Shown here: in pieces, positions 23,305-33,463 of the stretch
Layout: every line of letters begins with the position of its first letter
Position numbering within the stretch: the first letter of the stretch is position 1
Assembly: GCA_001567505.1 (NCBI GenBank)
Contig: LLEU01000010.1
Coordinates: 62,001-126,000, forward strand
Direction of reading: 5' to 3'
Length of the DNA: 64,000 nucleotides
Source of the DNA: Acidobacteria bacterium OLB17
GTDB taxonomy: Bacteria > Acidobacteriota > Blastocatellia > Pyrinomonadales > Pyrinomonadaceae
Translations under genes and position numbers: made by a program
Notes under the pieces: generated by a model
Databases searched by the model: none
What the model was told of the DNA's origin: nothing
What the model saw: only the letters and a program-made list of their open reading frames with translations

Positions 23305-24638
23305 CTCTCGTTTCCACTTTCTCCCTCGAGGCCGGCGACCGGGACCCAGACGAAACGCGGGCGATAGAAATCCGCATAGATCGAGTCACCCGGCTTTGCG
23401 CCGAACGGCAGGTTGCTGTTGTATGAGATAAGTATCTTGCCGTCTTTTATGAACTGCGGGTGCATATGCGGGTTGTAAACACTCAAACCGGTCTTCAACG
23501 AAAGTGAACCTGTCATACCGGGCAGCTTCGTTTGGCCCGCTGTCGGTGTTCGGTAGACAAAATGCTTCTCGGTGAACGGCCCCTGAGGTGCGCAAGCAGA
23601 ATATAGGTAAAGATCCTTCCAGTCTGAGTACCCGACGGAAGTGTCAAAGGTGACCATCACGAATGTCGGGCGTCCGCCGATGTTCAAGCGACGGATCGTG
23701 AGTTCGTCGCTAATGCTGTCCTTTTCCGGGATAATGGACCGGCGTTTGCCGAGATCGCTCGAAAACTGCCGGCCGTCCCAGACTTTCCAATTATTGAGAT
23801 CGGCCGCATAATCGAGTCCTCGTTCAGCATCGACCTTTGCAACGTAGAGCTTTTTATAGCGATTTGCAACGGCGAGCGAAGACTTGTTCACATCGGGGAT
23901 CTCGGCTTCGTTACGCATCCCGTAGATGAAGAGCTCGCCCCCCTCGTCGAGCCATAGCGAGATGCCCCAGACAGCTTCGTCCTTTTTGTTCTTTATTTCG
24001 ACGATCTTCTCGAGAGCGAGAGTGTCGGCATCGAGTTGGGCGATCGCCTGAGCGCGGTACTTGATCCAAAATGACTTATCGTACGGGCGGGCGACATCCC
24101 ATTCATTGAGAAACATCCATATTTTCTTCTTCCCATCGGCCTCAACAATTATCGGATCGCCAAGCCAATACATATGGTTCGGGTCGTCGTCCGGCTTGAA
24201 AAATGAGGTCGAATAGCCATTCTTGTCCTTCGGGCCGGTAAGCGTTCGCATCGCTTTGCCATCTTTGGAGAGCACAACGATGCTGTTGTAAACATAATGG
24301 ATCACCTCGGGCTTTGGCCCGCAGATCGGTGGGAGGCAATTCGCTTTCCGCAGACGAAGGCCGTTCCGATCGGTAAATACCGATCCATCGCCCGGAAGTT
24401 GGGGATCCTCTGCGATGAATGAATCTGAGAAGAAGAACGCTGAGTCACCGTTCGGGAGCCGTATCGAGACCGTCGTATCGCCGCCCGTCCAGCCCGGGCC
24501 GTTCCGGCCGAACTTTCGATCCCACTCGAACGCTGCCTTTCCGCTCCCGGGCTCGATCGAACACTGCGAAAACGCCGAAAGCGGCGAGAATATCAGCAAG
24601 ATAACGAATAGTAACAAGTTGACCGCTCTAAAGCTCAT
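23301..24638 (-). CDS. Secreted DUF4185-like beta-propeller protein
   Basis: 445 residues from ATG 24638. A clear signal peptide (residues 5-22, LLLFVILLIFSPLSAFSQ) is followed by a beta-rich protein with repeated Trp/Asp motifs (GWTGGDTTVSI, AFFFSDSFI, MYWLGDPI, IWMFLNEWDV), like the five-bladed propellers of DUF4185 or GH32/43/sialidase-type enzymes. Its function is unproven; in such loci these proteins are thought to bind or cleave glycans. It begins 5 bases after the enolase-family gene, so it belongs to the same transcript. Family assignment is from remembered motif resemblance. Confidence 0.65.
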   Translation of the reverse strand: MSFRAVNLLLFVILLIFSPLSAFSQCSIEPGSGKAAFEWDRKFGRNGPGWTGGDTTVSIRLPNGDSAFFFSDSFIAEDPQLPGDGSVFTDRNGLRLRKANCLPPICGPKPEVIHYVYNSIVVLSKDGKAMRTLTGPKDKNGYSTSFFKPDDDPNHMYWLGDPIIVEADGKKKIWMFLNEWDVARPYDKSFWIKYRAQAIAQLDADTLALEKIVEIKNKKDEAVWGISLWLDEGGELFIYGMRNEAEIPDVNKSSLAVANRYKKLYVAKVDAERGLDYAADLNNWKVWDGRQFSSDLGKRRSIIPEKDSISDELTIRRLNIGGRPTFVMVTFDTSVGYSDWKDLYLYSACAPQGPFTEKHFVYRTPTAGQTKLPGMTGSLSLKTGLSVYNPHMHPQFIKDGKILISYNSNLPFGAKPGDSIYADFYRPRFVWVPVAGLEGESGNER

Positions 24639-24643
24639 AGTAC

Positions 24644-25903
24644 TCAGTACGGGATCTCGGGACGGCGGCCATCGCTCGGATCGGCCCACCGTGTGTTCGG
24701 AACCACCGGCGTCCAGTCGGGACGGAGCGGATCCTTGTCGTACGAATAGCCGCCAAGGCGCTTGTAGAGTTCGGCATATTCGCCCAGCTTGTCGCGATCC
24801 AGGGTTACGCCAAGCCCCGGCCCGTTGGGCACGGCGATCCGGCCGTTTTTGTATTTGAACTTGCCGCCTTCGATAACATCGCCCGCAAGATGATGATAAT
24901 GTGCGTCGGCGGCGAATGTAAGATTCGGGATCACGGCACCAAGGTGAAGCATGGTCGCGAGCTGGATGCCGAGCTCTCCTGAGGAATGAACGGCAACGCC
25001 GAGTTGGAACGTTTCACAAACCCCGGCCGCCTTCACACAAGGGCGAATACCGCCCCAAAACGTAGTGTCAAGGAGGATGACGTCAACGGCCGTATCAAGC
25101 ACGTTCGCGGCTAATTGTTCGAAGTTTACGACGACGGTATTGGTCGCCAGCGGCATACGCACCTTTTCTCGCGTGCGGCGCATCCCGTGAAGGCCAAAAA
25201 CCGGATCTTCCAGATAGTCATTCCGAATATCCTCGATCTGCTGTCCGAACCAGATCGCCTGCTCGGTGGACCACGACGCATTCGGGTCGAACCGGAAGCT
25301 GTCGCCGCTCTGTGGATCGTTACCTAGCTCGTCGGCAAGTGCTCGGTAACACTCAAGTTCGTATTCCGGGGCAAACACACCGCCCTTGAGTTTATGAGAA
25401 GTGAAGCCATGCTCTTTCTTCAGCTCTTTTGCGTGATCGACAAGCTGATCGACGGTTCGAACTTCGCCGCGGCCTGTTGCGGGGTCCGGGTATCTGAAGA
25501 AAAGGTACGACGCGAACGGGACCTCGGCCTGCAGCCTTCCTCCGAGAATGTCGCACACGGGCACATCCCATTTTTTTCCAAGAATGTCGAGACACGCGAA
25601 CTCAAGGGCCGCGAGGATCTGGGTCCGATTATTGTATAGAGATGCGGTCGGATTCGCGATCTTGAAGCGCATCTCTTCCAGGCGGGCCGGGTCGTGCCCG
25701 ACGAGGTACGCCTTCATCGCACGGAAAGCCGATTCCGCAGACTCACCGCCTCCGCCCATTTCGCCGAGGCCCGTGATGCCTTCATCGGTCTCGACCTCTA
25801 CGATCGTTCTCACGAATCGGCCCCAGTGACAGCCGGCGGCATGCCGCAACGGTGCCTCTAAGGGGACAGTGACCGTCGTCGCTTTTATATCAGTGATCCT
25901 CAT
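24644..25903 (-). CDS. Enolase-superfamily acid-sugar dehydratase, glucarate dehydratase type
   Basis: 419 residues. N-terminal capping domain (residues 1-135), then the TIM barrel. The KxK base motif is HKLKGGV, the metal ligands are in RFDPNAS and YLEDP, a third Asn/Glu strand is [10 protein letters not shown], and the second catalytic base is the His of AVHSSGELG. The KLKGGV and HSS pattern matches glucarate dehydratases rather than mandelate racemases. The expected reaction is anti/syn dehydration of an aldarate or aldonate to a 2-keto-3-deoxy acid. It is cytoplasmic. It lies among FAH, SDR and glycosidase genes. The exact sugar acid cannot be read from sequence. Confidence 0.85.
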   Translation of the reverse strand: MRITDIKATTVTVPLEAPLRHAAGCHWGRFVRTIVEVETDEGITGLGEMGGGGESAESAFRAMKAYLVGHDPARLEEMRFKIANPTASLYNNRTQILAALEFACLDILGKKWDVPVCDILGGRLQAEVPFASYLFFRYPDPATGRGEVRTVDQLVDHAKELKKEHGFTSHKLKGGVFAPEYELECYRALADELGNDPQSGDSFRFDPNASWSTEQAIWFGQQIEDIRNDYLEDPVFGLHGMRRTREKVRMPLATNTVVVNFEQLAANVLDTAVDVILLDTTFWGGIRPCVKAAGVCETFQLGVAVHSSGELGIQLATMLHLGAVIPNLTFAADAHYHHLAGDVIEGGKFKYKNGRIAVPNGPGLGVTLDRDKLGEYAELYKRLGGYSYDKDPLRPDWTPVVPNTRWADPSDGRRPEIPY

Positions 25904-25914
25904 AATTGACGAGC

Positions 25915-26829
25915 TTAGTTGATGACCTTGCTCTCCTGCAAAAACGTCCAGATCTCACGGTATGCCGCCTTATACTGATCCTGTGTGAACATTCCGTGGT
26001 CGCCGCCCTTTATGGTGTAAAGCTTGTTCGGGGCCGAGGCCTTGTCAAGCTCGGCCTTCAGGCGTGTTGCATGTGAATATGGAACGACGCTGTCTTTATC
26101 TCCGTGGATCGTCAGGATCGCCGGGGCTCCTTTTTTTGCGTAGGTCAGCGGAGAAACATCGCGGGCAATGTCTGAGGCGTTCGGGAGACTGCCCATCCAC
26201 ATGGCAGCATAATTCCGGAAGTTCGGGCCTTGGAGCAGGTCGTTAACGTCGGTAATACCGTACCAGTTGACTATCGCCGCAACTCGCAGGTCTTCGTCGC
26301 CGTAGCAGCGGTTATCAAGCGACGAACCTTTTGGCAGCATGCCGGCGATCAATGCGAGGTGCCCGCCCGCCGATTGCCCTGTTAATACGATCTTTGAAGT
26401 ATCGAATTTCCACTGCTTCGCGTTACGAAATACGCAGCGTAACGCACAACGCGCATCCTCGACCGCCGCAGGCGCAAGCGAGTTCGACGCCATCCGATAT
26501 TCGACATTCACAGCCCGCCATCCACGTTCGAGATACGGGAGCAGCTGATATGCGGCACCCTCTTTTGCTCCGAAGATCCACCCGCCGCCATGGAAGAAAA
26601 CTACGGTCGGCGTTGGCTCTTGGCTGTCCCTAGGGTACCAAATGTCTAGCTTTAGCTGCGTGTTGTTTGCCGTTGCATAAACGACATCAGGCTGCATCCA
26701 GTAGCGGTCGGCGATCTGGAGAAGTGCGGGAGTTGTTTCCTGCCCGTAAGCGAGTGCTCCCATTAGAACGACCGAGGCGACTGTTGCGAGAGATCTCGCG
26801 AGCACCGATCTGATTACCCGTAATGTCAT
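25915..26829 (-). CDS. Secreted alpha/beta-hydrolase esterase (HGGGW type)
   Basis: 304 residues from ATG 26829 with GGAGGTG upstream; an upstream GTG at 26850 has no site. A signal peptide (residues 5-30) ends in AYG. It has the oxyanion motif [10 protein letters not shown], the nucleophile Ser in [10 protein letters not shown], the acid Asp in HGDKDSVVP, and the catalytic His in GGDHGMF. This is the BD-FAE/lipase-esterase fold, found in carbohydrate loci as acetyl- or feruloyl-esterases. It begins 24 bases after the glycosidase gene, so it likely helps to deacylate the same glycan. Confidence 0.85.
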   Translation of the reverse strand: MTLRVIRSVLARSLATVASVVLMGALAYGQETTPALLQIADRYWMQPDVVYATANNTQLKLDIWYPRDSQEPTPTVVFFHGGGWIFGAKEGAAYQLLPYLERGWRAVNVEYRMASNSLAPAAVEDARCALRCVFRNAKQWKFDTSKIVLTGQSAGGHLALIAGMLPKGSSLDNRCYGDEDLRVAAIVNWYGITDVNDLLQGPNFRNYAAMWMGSLPNASDIARDVSPLTYAKKGAPAILTIHGDKDSVVPYSHATRLKAELDKASAPNKLYTIKGGDHGMFTQDQYKAAYREIWTFLQESKVIN

Positions 26830-26852
26830 ATCACCTCCAAGACTCCCCACGG

Positions 26853-29075
26853 TTAGGCCGCCGTTAGGCCACGACGGTTGACGGTAAACTTTCGTCCCTG
26901 ATAGTTCAGGTTCCTCAACTCTGCATTTTGATCAAATTCAGAGAAGTTCGGCTTAGCGGAGATCTCACCGAAAAGGCCCGCCTTGACGCCGAAGATCGAA
27001 TCGACGATCGGTTCGAGATAGTTGCAGCCGGAAACACACGCCCAATCGTTGATGAACGGCTGGTCGGACGGTGCTTTGATGGCACCTCCATTCGATTCAG
27101 GTGCGACGAAATCTTCCACAAAGTGGGCTTGCGCTATCGGGCCCTGCTGGGCCGACTTTGCTAGGCCTTTGATCCAGCTGCGTGCGACCTTGAACTCTCC
27201 TGCTGCAAAAAGGCCGCTAAGGGCGAGCGCCGGCCAGGCACAATAGGCGCCCGTCCATTGATGATCGGGCCTGATGCTGAACGTTACATCGAGGTCCCTT
27301 GTGGAGAGTGCCCGCATCCAGGTTGGCGTCTGCAATTCACGCTGAAAGAATTCCACCATCTCCCTCTTTTGCGTTGCAGGCATCGTATCTCCGATCGTCA
27401 TCAACGTAACCCCAAAGTCATAGCAGTGATGAACTTCGTTATACGACCCGTCGGGCAGCCGGCATTTCCAAATGCCCTTCCCGTCAACGTAAAGCGCATT
27501 GACCCGGCCAGTAAGCTCCGCGGCCTCTTTGCGAAGATCGGCGGCTTTATCTTTGTCGCCATTATGATCGAGAAGGTCGGCAGCAAACTGGAGGTTGTAA
27601 ACGTTCGCGGCATTAAGTCCGGCGACCTCATGCACGTAGCTTGATACGGCCTCAAGGAGATTCGTAACACCGCCATAATCGGCAAGGCCATGGCCGTTCT
27701 TGTCGAGGCTGCGCCAATGCTCGGCATACTGTATGAGTCGATCGAAGACCTTGACGCCGCCAACTTCCCGTTCTAGCCACTCTTTGTCACCCGTCCAGCG
27801 TAGGTATTCCTTCGCCATTCGCGACATAGCGTAGTCGTTGACCGAATACCAGGGCCCGACACCGGCGCCGGTGAGATACTCTGTGCCAAAATGCTTGTAA
27901 ACATCGAGCTTCATCCAGGTCTCGATCATTCGCCTTAATACGGCCGGATCAAGCATCGCAAGCAGCATTGCACTCAGCGAAATATCCCAGAGGAATGTCG
28001 TGGTCTCCCAATACCGCGGGGCAAGCGTAACGTAAGTCGTGCCGTATACCGAATGGGGCGTCGTCCTGCGAAAGAATAGCGCGCTCATTACGGCCGAATG
28101 ATAAAGGCGTTTTACGTCGTCATCCGCGGTTACAAGTGTTGGCAGATGCCCGGAGAAGACTTCGTTCCCCGGTGTGAAGGCCGCCCTAAGCTGGGCATCC
28201 CATTCATCTTTGGTTTGCTTGGCAACCTCGTCGAATCTGTCAATTACGGCGTCGAATCCCGAACGCGCTTCATCTGCGGTCGCGCCCATTGTGTTCGCGA
28301 AGGTTATCGAACGCGATTCTCCGGGAGCAAGATCGAATTCGTAGATCAGCCAAGAAGGCAGCAGCTGGGACGCCTTCGGCGACGAACCCTGAAGCACGAA
28401 TGCCTCGGTTCGCTTCGACCTGCAAAGGATAGCCTGTCGAGTTGACTCGATGGTGCGTTCATTGTCGTACTCGCCGGGTGAGTACGCGGCATTCCACGGC
28501 TGAACGCTTTTGGTCGCGCCACCATTAACCGCGAGCTTGATCTCGGTCTTCCGCCGGGTTTTATTGATGTTCTTTACGGTTAGCTTTACGGCGGTCGTCA
28601 TCGAACGGAAAGGCACTACCGTTACGCTTGAAAGCTCAAGTCCCTTATACGTCGATCGCCGCTCGATCCGGTCGGGACGCCAAACGAACTCGACAGGCGT
28701 TTTCGTCGCTGCGAAATATTCGCCGTCAACGTAGAGAATACCCGTAAGCAATTCGCCGCCCGCGCCAAGCGGAGCAACATTCATCTCACCTTGAGCGAAC
28801 GGCGGGAACGCGATACTGCGAACACCCGTGACATCCATCGCGGCCTGCGCACAGCCCCATTGATTAGTAAGGCCCGGCGGGTTGAAGTGATCACCGAACT
28901 TGTGAGTCATCACGACGCTCCGCATTGACTCAGTTGTCGGGATCTCCGGCAAGGGCGTAGGCGTGTTTACTTCGGATGCAGGTGTGGCCCCGAGGCCTGT
29001 GTCCCGAAGCAACGCTGGCAAAGCAAGGCTTGCAGAGGCTGCCTTAAGAAAGTCTCTTCGTTCGAGTTTGCCCAT
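26853..29075 (-). CDS. Tat-exported (alpha/alpha)6-barrel glycoside hydrolase
   Basis: 740 residues. The N-terminus has a twin-arginine signal (ERRDFLKAASASLALPALL). Residues 60-290 form a beta-sandwich domain; residues 330-690 form a helical barrel with WDISLSAMLLAMLDP, WYSVNDYAMSRMAKEYLRWTGD (split: WYSVNDYAM, EYLRWTGD), and DHQWTGAYCAWPAL, a layout seen in GH63/GH15/GH78-like enzymes. The specific GH family and substrate are not recognised. Being Tat-dependent, it folds in the cytoplasm, possibly with a bound metal. It lies between the esterase and the TonB receptor, as the main depolymerase or debranching enzyme of the locus. Confidence 0.75.
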   Translation of the reverse strand: MGKLERRDFLKAASASLALPALLRDTGLGATPASEVNTPTPLPEIPTTESMRSVVMTHKFGDHFNPPGLTNQWGCAQAAMDVTGVRSIAFPPFAQGEMNVAPLGAGGELLTGILYVDGEYFAATKTPVEFVWRPDRIERRSTYKGLELSSVTVVPFRSMTTAVKLTVKNINKTRRKTEIKLAVNGGATKSVQPWNAAYSPGEYDNERTIESTRQAILCRSKRTEAFVLQGSSPKASQLLPSWLIYEFDLAPGESRSITFANTMGATADEARSGFDAVIDRFDEVAKQTKDEWDAQLRAAFTPGNEVFSGHLPTLVTADDDVKRLYHSAVMSALFFRRTTPHSVYGTTYVTLAPRYWETTTFLWDISLSAMLLAMLDPAVLRRMIETWMKLDVYKHFGTEYLTGAGVGPWYSVNDYAMSRMAKEYLRWTGDKEWLEREVGGVKVFDRLIQYAEHWRSLDKNGHGLADYGGVTNLLEAVSSYVHEVAGLNAANVYNLQFAADLLDHNGDKDKAADLRKEAAELTGRVNALYVDGKGIWKCRLPDGSYNEVHHCYDFGVTLMTIGDTMPATQKREMVEFFQRELQTPTWMRALSTRDLDVTFSIRPDHQWTGAYCAWPALALSGLFAAGEFKVARSWIKGLAKSAQQGPIAQAHFVEDFVAPESNGGAIKAPSDQPFINDWACVSGCNYLEPIVDSIFGVKAGLFGEISAKPNFSEFDQNAELRNLNYQGRKFTVNRRGLTAA

Positions 29076-29182
29076 GATCGTCTAAGGTTTCCTATTTTGT
29101 TCGGCTGCGAATTCGAGCTCGCCGGATCCGCAAAGCCGAGGCTGAGTAGCTGAAACTACTCATACGTGAGTTGTTTGTAAGA

Positions 29183-29224
29183 GTCCCGCACGAGAACGAC
29201 TGTGCAGCCATCCTCGTGCGGGAC
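29183..29224. repeat. Perfect 12-bp hairpin downstream of the TonB receptor gene
   Basis: GTCCCGCACGAG at 29183-29194 and its exact complement at 29213-29224, with an 18-base loop. It lies in the 210-base gap between the TonB receptor stop (29286) and the glycosidase start (29075). The minus strand after the stem (TCTTACAAACAACTC) has no real T tract, so it may be a processing or stabilising hairpin rather than a classical terminator. A weaker GGCCGGC/GCCGGCC pair lies nearby. Confidence 0.5.
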
Positions 29225-29285
29225 GTCACGGCCGGCCGAGACAACCCGAACCGCCAAATACGGGCACGTAAGCCGGCCGAATCGA

Positions 29286-32200
29286 TCAGAAGTTCAACCT
29301 GGCAGAAAGCTGTATCTGCCGCGGGCCGCCAAAACCGAGCAAACCGCCCAATTGGTTCCCTACGGTCGACGTGCTCCTACCGAATGCAGAACAAGCTCCG
29401 ACCGAACCACCGCACGAGATACCGCCGGAAGGGTCTGCATAGTTCGCCTTGTTGAAAAGGTTGAAGACCTCCAGCCTCAAGTTTAGCGACATCCGCTCAG
29501 ATAGTTGCGTATTCTTAAAGAGCGAAGCATCGACCTGGGCGAAGCTCGGCCCACGCAGGATATTTCGTCCTGCGTTCCCGAATACGCCCGGGCCGGGATC
29601 TGAGAACGCCGCTGCATTGAACTGGCAGTTCGGAACGTCGTACGGTTGGCAATACTGGTTCACGCCCGGAACAACGTTAGGCCTGAAAGAGAAACCAGAG
29701 AAGATGCCGCCGGTCCGCGTGATCGTCACGGGCAGTCCGCTTCGGATCTGCACGATCGAGTTGATCTGCCATCTGTCAATGAGCCATTTCGGGCCTTCAC
29801 CGAACCATTTCCTGAACTTAAGGTCGTAGCCGGCATCAAACGTGAAGTTGTGCCTGACGTCCTGATCCGAGCTTGCGCGTTCAGCACGCGTGTTATTCTC
29901 GTCCTGGTAGTCCTTAAAGAACCCGACGACATCGTCTATCGTGTGCGACCATGTGTAATTCGCATTAAAGCGAAGGCCGTCGGTCAAATTCCGCCTGAAA
30001 GTGAGCTGCATTGCGTTGTAATTCGACTGTGGATAGCCTCCGACCGCATAAATATCGCTGAAGCGGTCGGTAAGCGGCCGCACACCGCTTACAGGATCTG
30101 CACGATTTATGTTACGCGGAGTGATCACTCCGTCGGTGAGCAAGTGCGTTACGTGATTGCCAACATACGCGGCCTGGAACGTGCCGATCCCGATATTTTG
30201 CTGGATGCCAAGCGACCAATGCTGGGCCATAGCCGTCTTTAGGTCGCGCTCGATGACCATTGCCGAAGACTTTCCGCAATCAAATACCCGAGGATCGACC
30301 GGATACGAAAATGTCGGCGGCGGAGTCGCACAGAAGAGCCAGTCGAATAGGTTCGTCTGCGTCTGCGGGAATGAATTTGTTGCCGGTGAGCCGTAGCTTG
30401 CAGGCAGTTCGCGGTTGTAGAAGATTCCGTATCCGCCGCGGATCACGGTCTTGGTCGTGCCAAAAACGTCGAATGCAAATCCGACGCGCGGCCCAAAGTT
30501 ATTCTTATCCGCGTTGTGGATCTTCTCGCCGATCGGCGTGAATGTCATCGTTGCGAGATCAAGATTCTGCAGCCTACCTTCTTTCTCGCGGCTTACCGTG
30601 CTTACGTCATACCGGAGGCCGAGATTAAGGGAAAGTCTAGGGTGCGCTCGCCAATTGTCATTAATGAAAAATCCGAAATTCTCATTCGCATAATCCAATT
30701 TCGGGTTCCCGGCACGCGAGATCACGAAAGGCTCATTTGCCTGAAAACTCGTTGACCCAGGGCCGCCCGCCAGCCCGAAGAACGTGAGCGTGTATTGCTC
30801 TCGTGAGAGTGCCGCACGGCGGTTGAGCCTAATGTCGGCACCGAACTTTAGGGTGTGGTCTCCACGGATCATTGTGACGGTATCGAGGAATTGATAGACC
30901 GCACCGGTCCTCCGCTGGCTGAACTGCGCCGGGCCGGGAGTCGCGATCCGGAAATCTACGAACGTCAGGTCGATCCTTGGGAACTCTTCAGCACCGGCAC
31001 CGACATCAGTAAAATTGTGATTAATGCCGAAGCCGAACTCATTCGTGGTCCGCGCGTTGAATGCGTAGTTGTGGGCGAACTTGAAAAGTTGGACCCGCAG
31101 TTTCCCCGGAGCTACCTGCCCTGCACCGACGCCATATGGCGTATCGGTGTTCGAGTCGTTGATATTGTAGCGGGCTGAAAAACGGCTTTTGTCGTTCTGC
31201 TGGAAATCGATCTTCACCGAGCCGGTATCTTCACGGAGTTTTGCGATCCTCTGGGCTTGATACTCCCCAAGATTCGGGTCGACCAGGCCGGTCAAAGGCT
31301 GAATATAAGGCCTTTGCGGAAGCGGGATCGTATCGACGAGGGGCCGTAGCGCCGGAGCCAGTCCGTTTCGGAACAGCTGGGTGTATGTCAACACATTGAA
31401 GGTCTGCCCGCGCGTCTGGCGTACGCCCTCGTAGTTCGCAAAGAAGAACCATTTGTCTTTCACGATCGGCCCGCTCAGGTTTCCGCCGAACTGATTAAGT
31501 CGAAAACGTTGCTTGCCGGCCAGTGCATCGCCCGAATCCATCGCTTCATTTCTGAAATACTCGAACACGCTGCCGTGAAGGTTATTCGTTCCGGACTTCG
31601 TGATCGGATTGATGACCGCACCAAGGGCATCGCCATATTGTGCAGAATAGTTCTGTTCGAGGACCTGCACTTCCTGGATGCTGTCCATGCTCACGCGATT
31701 CACGCGGGATTCAATACGGCCGAGGACGTTCGAGGTCCCGTTCACGTCCACACGACTTGCATCAACGCCGTCAACGAGCACACTTGAGCCGCCGAAGGTC
31801 GATGGGATCCCGTTGATGGCCGTCTGGAACTGATTCGTCGTCTGAACCGAACCCGGGACGGTCGCAAGGAGCTGCGTAAAGTCACGGCCGTTTACGGGAT
31901 TGTCCTGGATACGGGCTTGAAGGAGATTGTCGCCAAGCGTTGCGGTCTCGGTGTCGGTCGGCGTTTGATCGGCGGTGACCTCGACGGCCGCTTCTACTCC
32001 CTGGACGCCGACGGTCACGTTGACACGCAGTGTGTCGCCAACGGCGAGACGTGCATCGGTCACGGTCTTCGATTGGAAGCCCGACGCCGTGACGGTAACC
32101 TTATATACTCCGTTTGAAAGGGATGGCGCGGTGTACACGCCGTTCGCGTCCGTCATTACGGATTTGGCCTCATTCGTCCCGACGTTCGTCACTTTTACGG

Positions 32201-32351
32201 TCGCGTTCGGGATGGCGGCGCCGTTAGAATCCTGTACTGTTCCGGTGATCGTGCCGGTGTTGGATTGGGCAATGATCCCGACTGACAGGACCGTCCCGAA
32301 CACGATCGCTGCTGCGGCATTGCCGATCGATCTAAAAATGGCTTTAATCAT
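29286..32351 (-). CDS. TonB-dependent receptor, Oar-like, with carboxypeptidase-regulatory domain
   Basis: 1021 residues from ATG 32351, preceded by a perfect AAGGAGG; the frame extends 19 codons further without need. Signal peptide (residues 1-28, ending IIAQ), then a carboxypeptidase-regulatory-like beta-sandwich (GTITGTVQDSNGAAIPNATV, residues 33-115), a plug domain (VLVDGVDASRVDVNG, IKEVQV-like IQEVQVLEQNYSAQYG), and an outer-membrane barrel ending in the aromatic-terminal sequence IQLSARLNF. Such receptors import oligosaccharides or other large solutes using TonB energy and are very numerous in Acidobacteriota and Bacteroidota. Here it is the likely uptake gate of the carbohydrate locus. 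Confidence 0.93.
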   Translation of the reverse strand: MIKAIFRSIGNAAAAIVFGTVLSVGIIAQSNTGTITGTVQDSNGAAIPNATVKVTNVGTNEAKSVMTDANGVYTAPSLSNGVYKVTVTASGFQSKTVTDARLAVGDTLRVNVTVGVQGVEAAVEVTADQTPTDTETATLGDNLLQARIQDNPVNGRDFTQLLATVPGSVQTTNQFQTAINGIPSTFGGSSVLVDGVDASRVDVNGTSNVLGRIESRVNRVSMDSIQEVQVLEQNYSAQYGDALGAVINPITKSGTNNLHGSVFEYFRNEAMDSGDALAGKQRFRLNQFGGNLSGPIVKDKWFFFANYEGVRQTRGQTFNVLTYTQLFRNGLAPALRPLVDTIPLPQRPYIQPLTGLVDPNLGEYQAQRIAKLREDTGSVKIDFQQNDKSRFSARYNINDSNTDTPYGVGAGQVAPGKLRVQLFKFAHNYAFNARTTNEFGFGINHNFTDVGAGAEEFPRIDLTFVDFRIATPGPAQFSQRRTGAVYQFLDTVTMIRGDHTLKFGADIRLNRRAALSREQYTLTFFGLAGGPGSTSFQANEPFVISRAGNPKLDYANENFGFFINDNWRAHPRLSLNLGLRYDVSTVSREKEGRLQNLDLATMTFTPIGEKIHNADKNNFGPRVGFAFDVFGTTKTVIRGGYGIFYNRELPASYGSPATNSFPQTQTNLFDWLFCATPPPTFSYPVDPRVFDCGKSSAMVIERDLKTAMAQHWSLGIQQNIGIGTFQAAYVGNHVTHLLTDGVITPRNINRADPVSGVRPLTDRFSDIYAVGGYPQSNYNAMQLTFRRNLTDGLRFNANYTWSHTIDDVVGFFKDYQDENNTRAERASSDQDVRHNFTFDAGYDLKFRKWFGEGPKWLIDRWQINSIVQIRSGLPVTITRTGGIFSGFSFRPNVVPGVNQYCQPYDVPNCQFNAAAFSDPGPGVFGNAGRNILRGPSFAQVDASLFKNTQLSERMSLNLRLEVFNLFNKANYADPSGGISCGGSVGACSAFGRSTSTVGNQLGGLLGFGGPRQIQLSARLNF

Positions 32352-32392
32352 ATACGCCTCCTTCGATTTCTCGAATTTCCTCTCCGATTGGT

Positions 32393-33439
32393 TCAAATCT
32401 TCGTGCACTCGTTCTTTGTTGGAATGGCCGCGATCGCATTCAGATCGGGCGTCCAGATCCCGTCCTGCTTGGAATAGAATTTCTCCAATATATCCGCCGT
32501 TGTCGAAACCGTGGGGATAACGTCGCGGAGCGGCACGGCCTCACCGTTGAACATCCGGACGGCCCCGTCAACGCAGCGAAGCCCGACGTATTCGGGGAAC
32601 ATTGCCGCGCTTACTCTCAACGCCTTCCGTTCGAGAAGCCAATCCTTTTCGTGTGAGCCGGCAAGGCCAAAGCCGGCGATCGTTACCGTTTCGGGATCGA
32701 AGCCCGCATCTAAATAACCTTGATAGGCTCCTTGGCCCGTCTCGTCGTCCATGGCAAAGATCACATCGACATCACCTGTTTCCTTGAGGGCGTCTGATGC
32801 AACCTTCCGGGCGATCGATGGCGTTGCTTCCCCGTTGATCGACGCCACGACTTCGGCATTCGGTTGAATGCTTCGCACACCGTCCGCAAAACCCTCGCTT
32901 CTCAACAGGCACGGGCGTAGTGTCGGGAGCCCGACGTCCAGTATCCTAAGGTGCCCGGCTTCAGGCTTGATGTTCTTTCCGATCCAGACCCCCATGTCGT
33001 ATCCCGCGTCGTAGTCGCAGATGGCCACGAGCGTTTCCATTCCGGCTACCGGATTCGCTTCGACAACAACCGGCTTTCCGGCCGCTCTTGCGATCTCCAG
33101 CACCTTTTCAAGGCCCTCGGTCGCCGCAGGAGTCAGGATCAAAACATCAACTTCGTTAACAAGCTGACGGGCCTGCTCTATCTGTCGCTCTACACTCAGT
33201 TCTGCGTCCTTTACGACGATCTCCGCGCCGTACTGCCTTCCCCTGCGGTTTAACAGCTCAATTACGATCTGGTACCAGATATGGAAACTGTAGTTCGTAA
33301 GATAACCGATCCGTCTAGGAACTTTTGTTGCCTGAACCAATGGAACAGCTTCGAGCGCCGCGTCGAGCCTCGGCGGCGGCACGTACTGCGTGATCTCGGG
33401 ATGCTCTCGTTTTTGCTCTGTCGAAGTGTGTTCGCTCAT
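32393..33439 (-). CDS. Periplasmic-binding-protein-like sugar-binding protein without signal peptide
   Basis: 348 residues, start supported by GGAGG 7 bases upstream. From residue 43 it is a type 1 periplasmic binding fold of the ribose/LacI group: RRIGYLTNYSFHIWYQ, the VDVLILTPAA strand, GKPVVVEANP, and DVDVIFAMDDETGQGAYQG. The first 42 residues are charged and proline-rich (MSEHTSTEQKREHPEI), so there is no Sec/Tat/lipoprotein signal and no helix-turn-helix. No ABC permease or ATPase lies nearby. It may be a cytoplasmic sugar sensor or may need an unannotated export route. It lies between the TonB receptor and an SDR in one operon. Confidence 0.82.
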   Translation of the reverse strand: MSEHTSTEQKREHPEITQYVPPPRLDAALEAVPLVQATKVPRRIGYLTNYSFHIWYQIVIELLNRRGRQYGAEIVVKDAELSVERQIEQARQLVNEVDVLILTPAATEGLEKVLEIARAAGKPVVVEANPVAGMETLVAICDYDAGYDMGVWIGKNIKPEAGHLRILDVGLPTLRPCLLRSEGFADGVRSIQPNAEVVASINGEATPSIARKVASDALKETGDVDVIFAMDDETGQGAYQGYLDAGFDPETVTIAGFGLAGSHEKDWLLERKALRVSAAMFPEYVGLRCVDGAVRMFNGEAVPLRDVIPTVSTTADILEKFYSKQDGIWTPDLNAIAAIPTKNECTKI

Positions 33440-33463
33440 TAAAAATCCTCCAAATGGTCCTAG

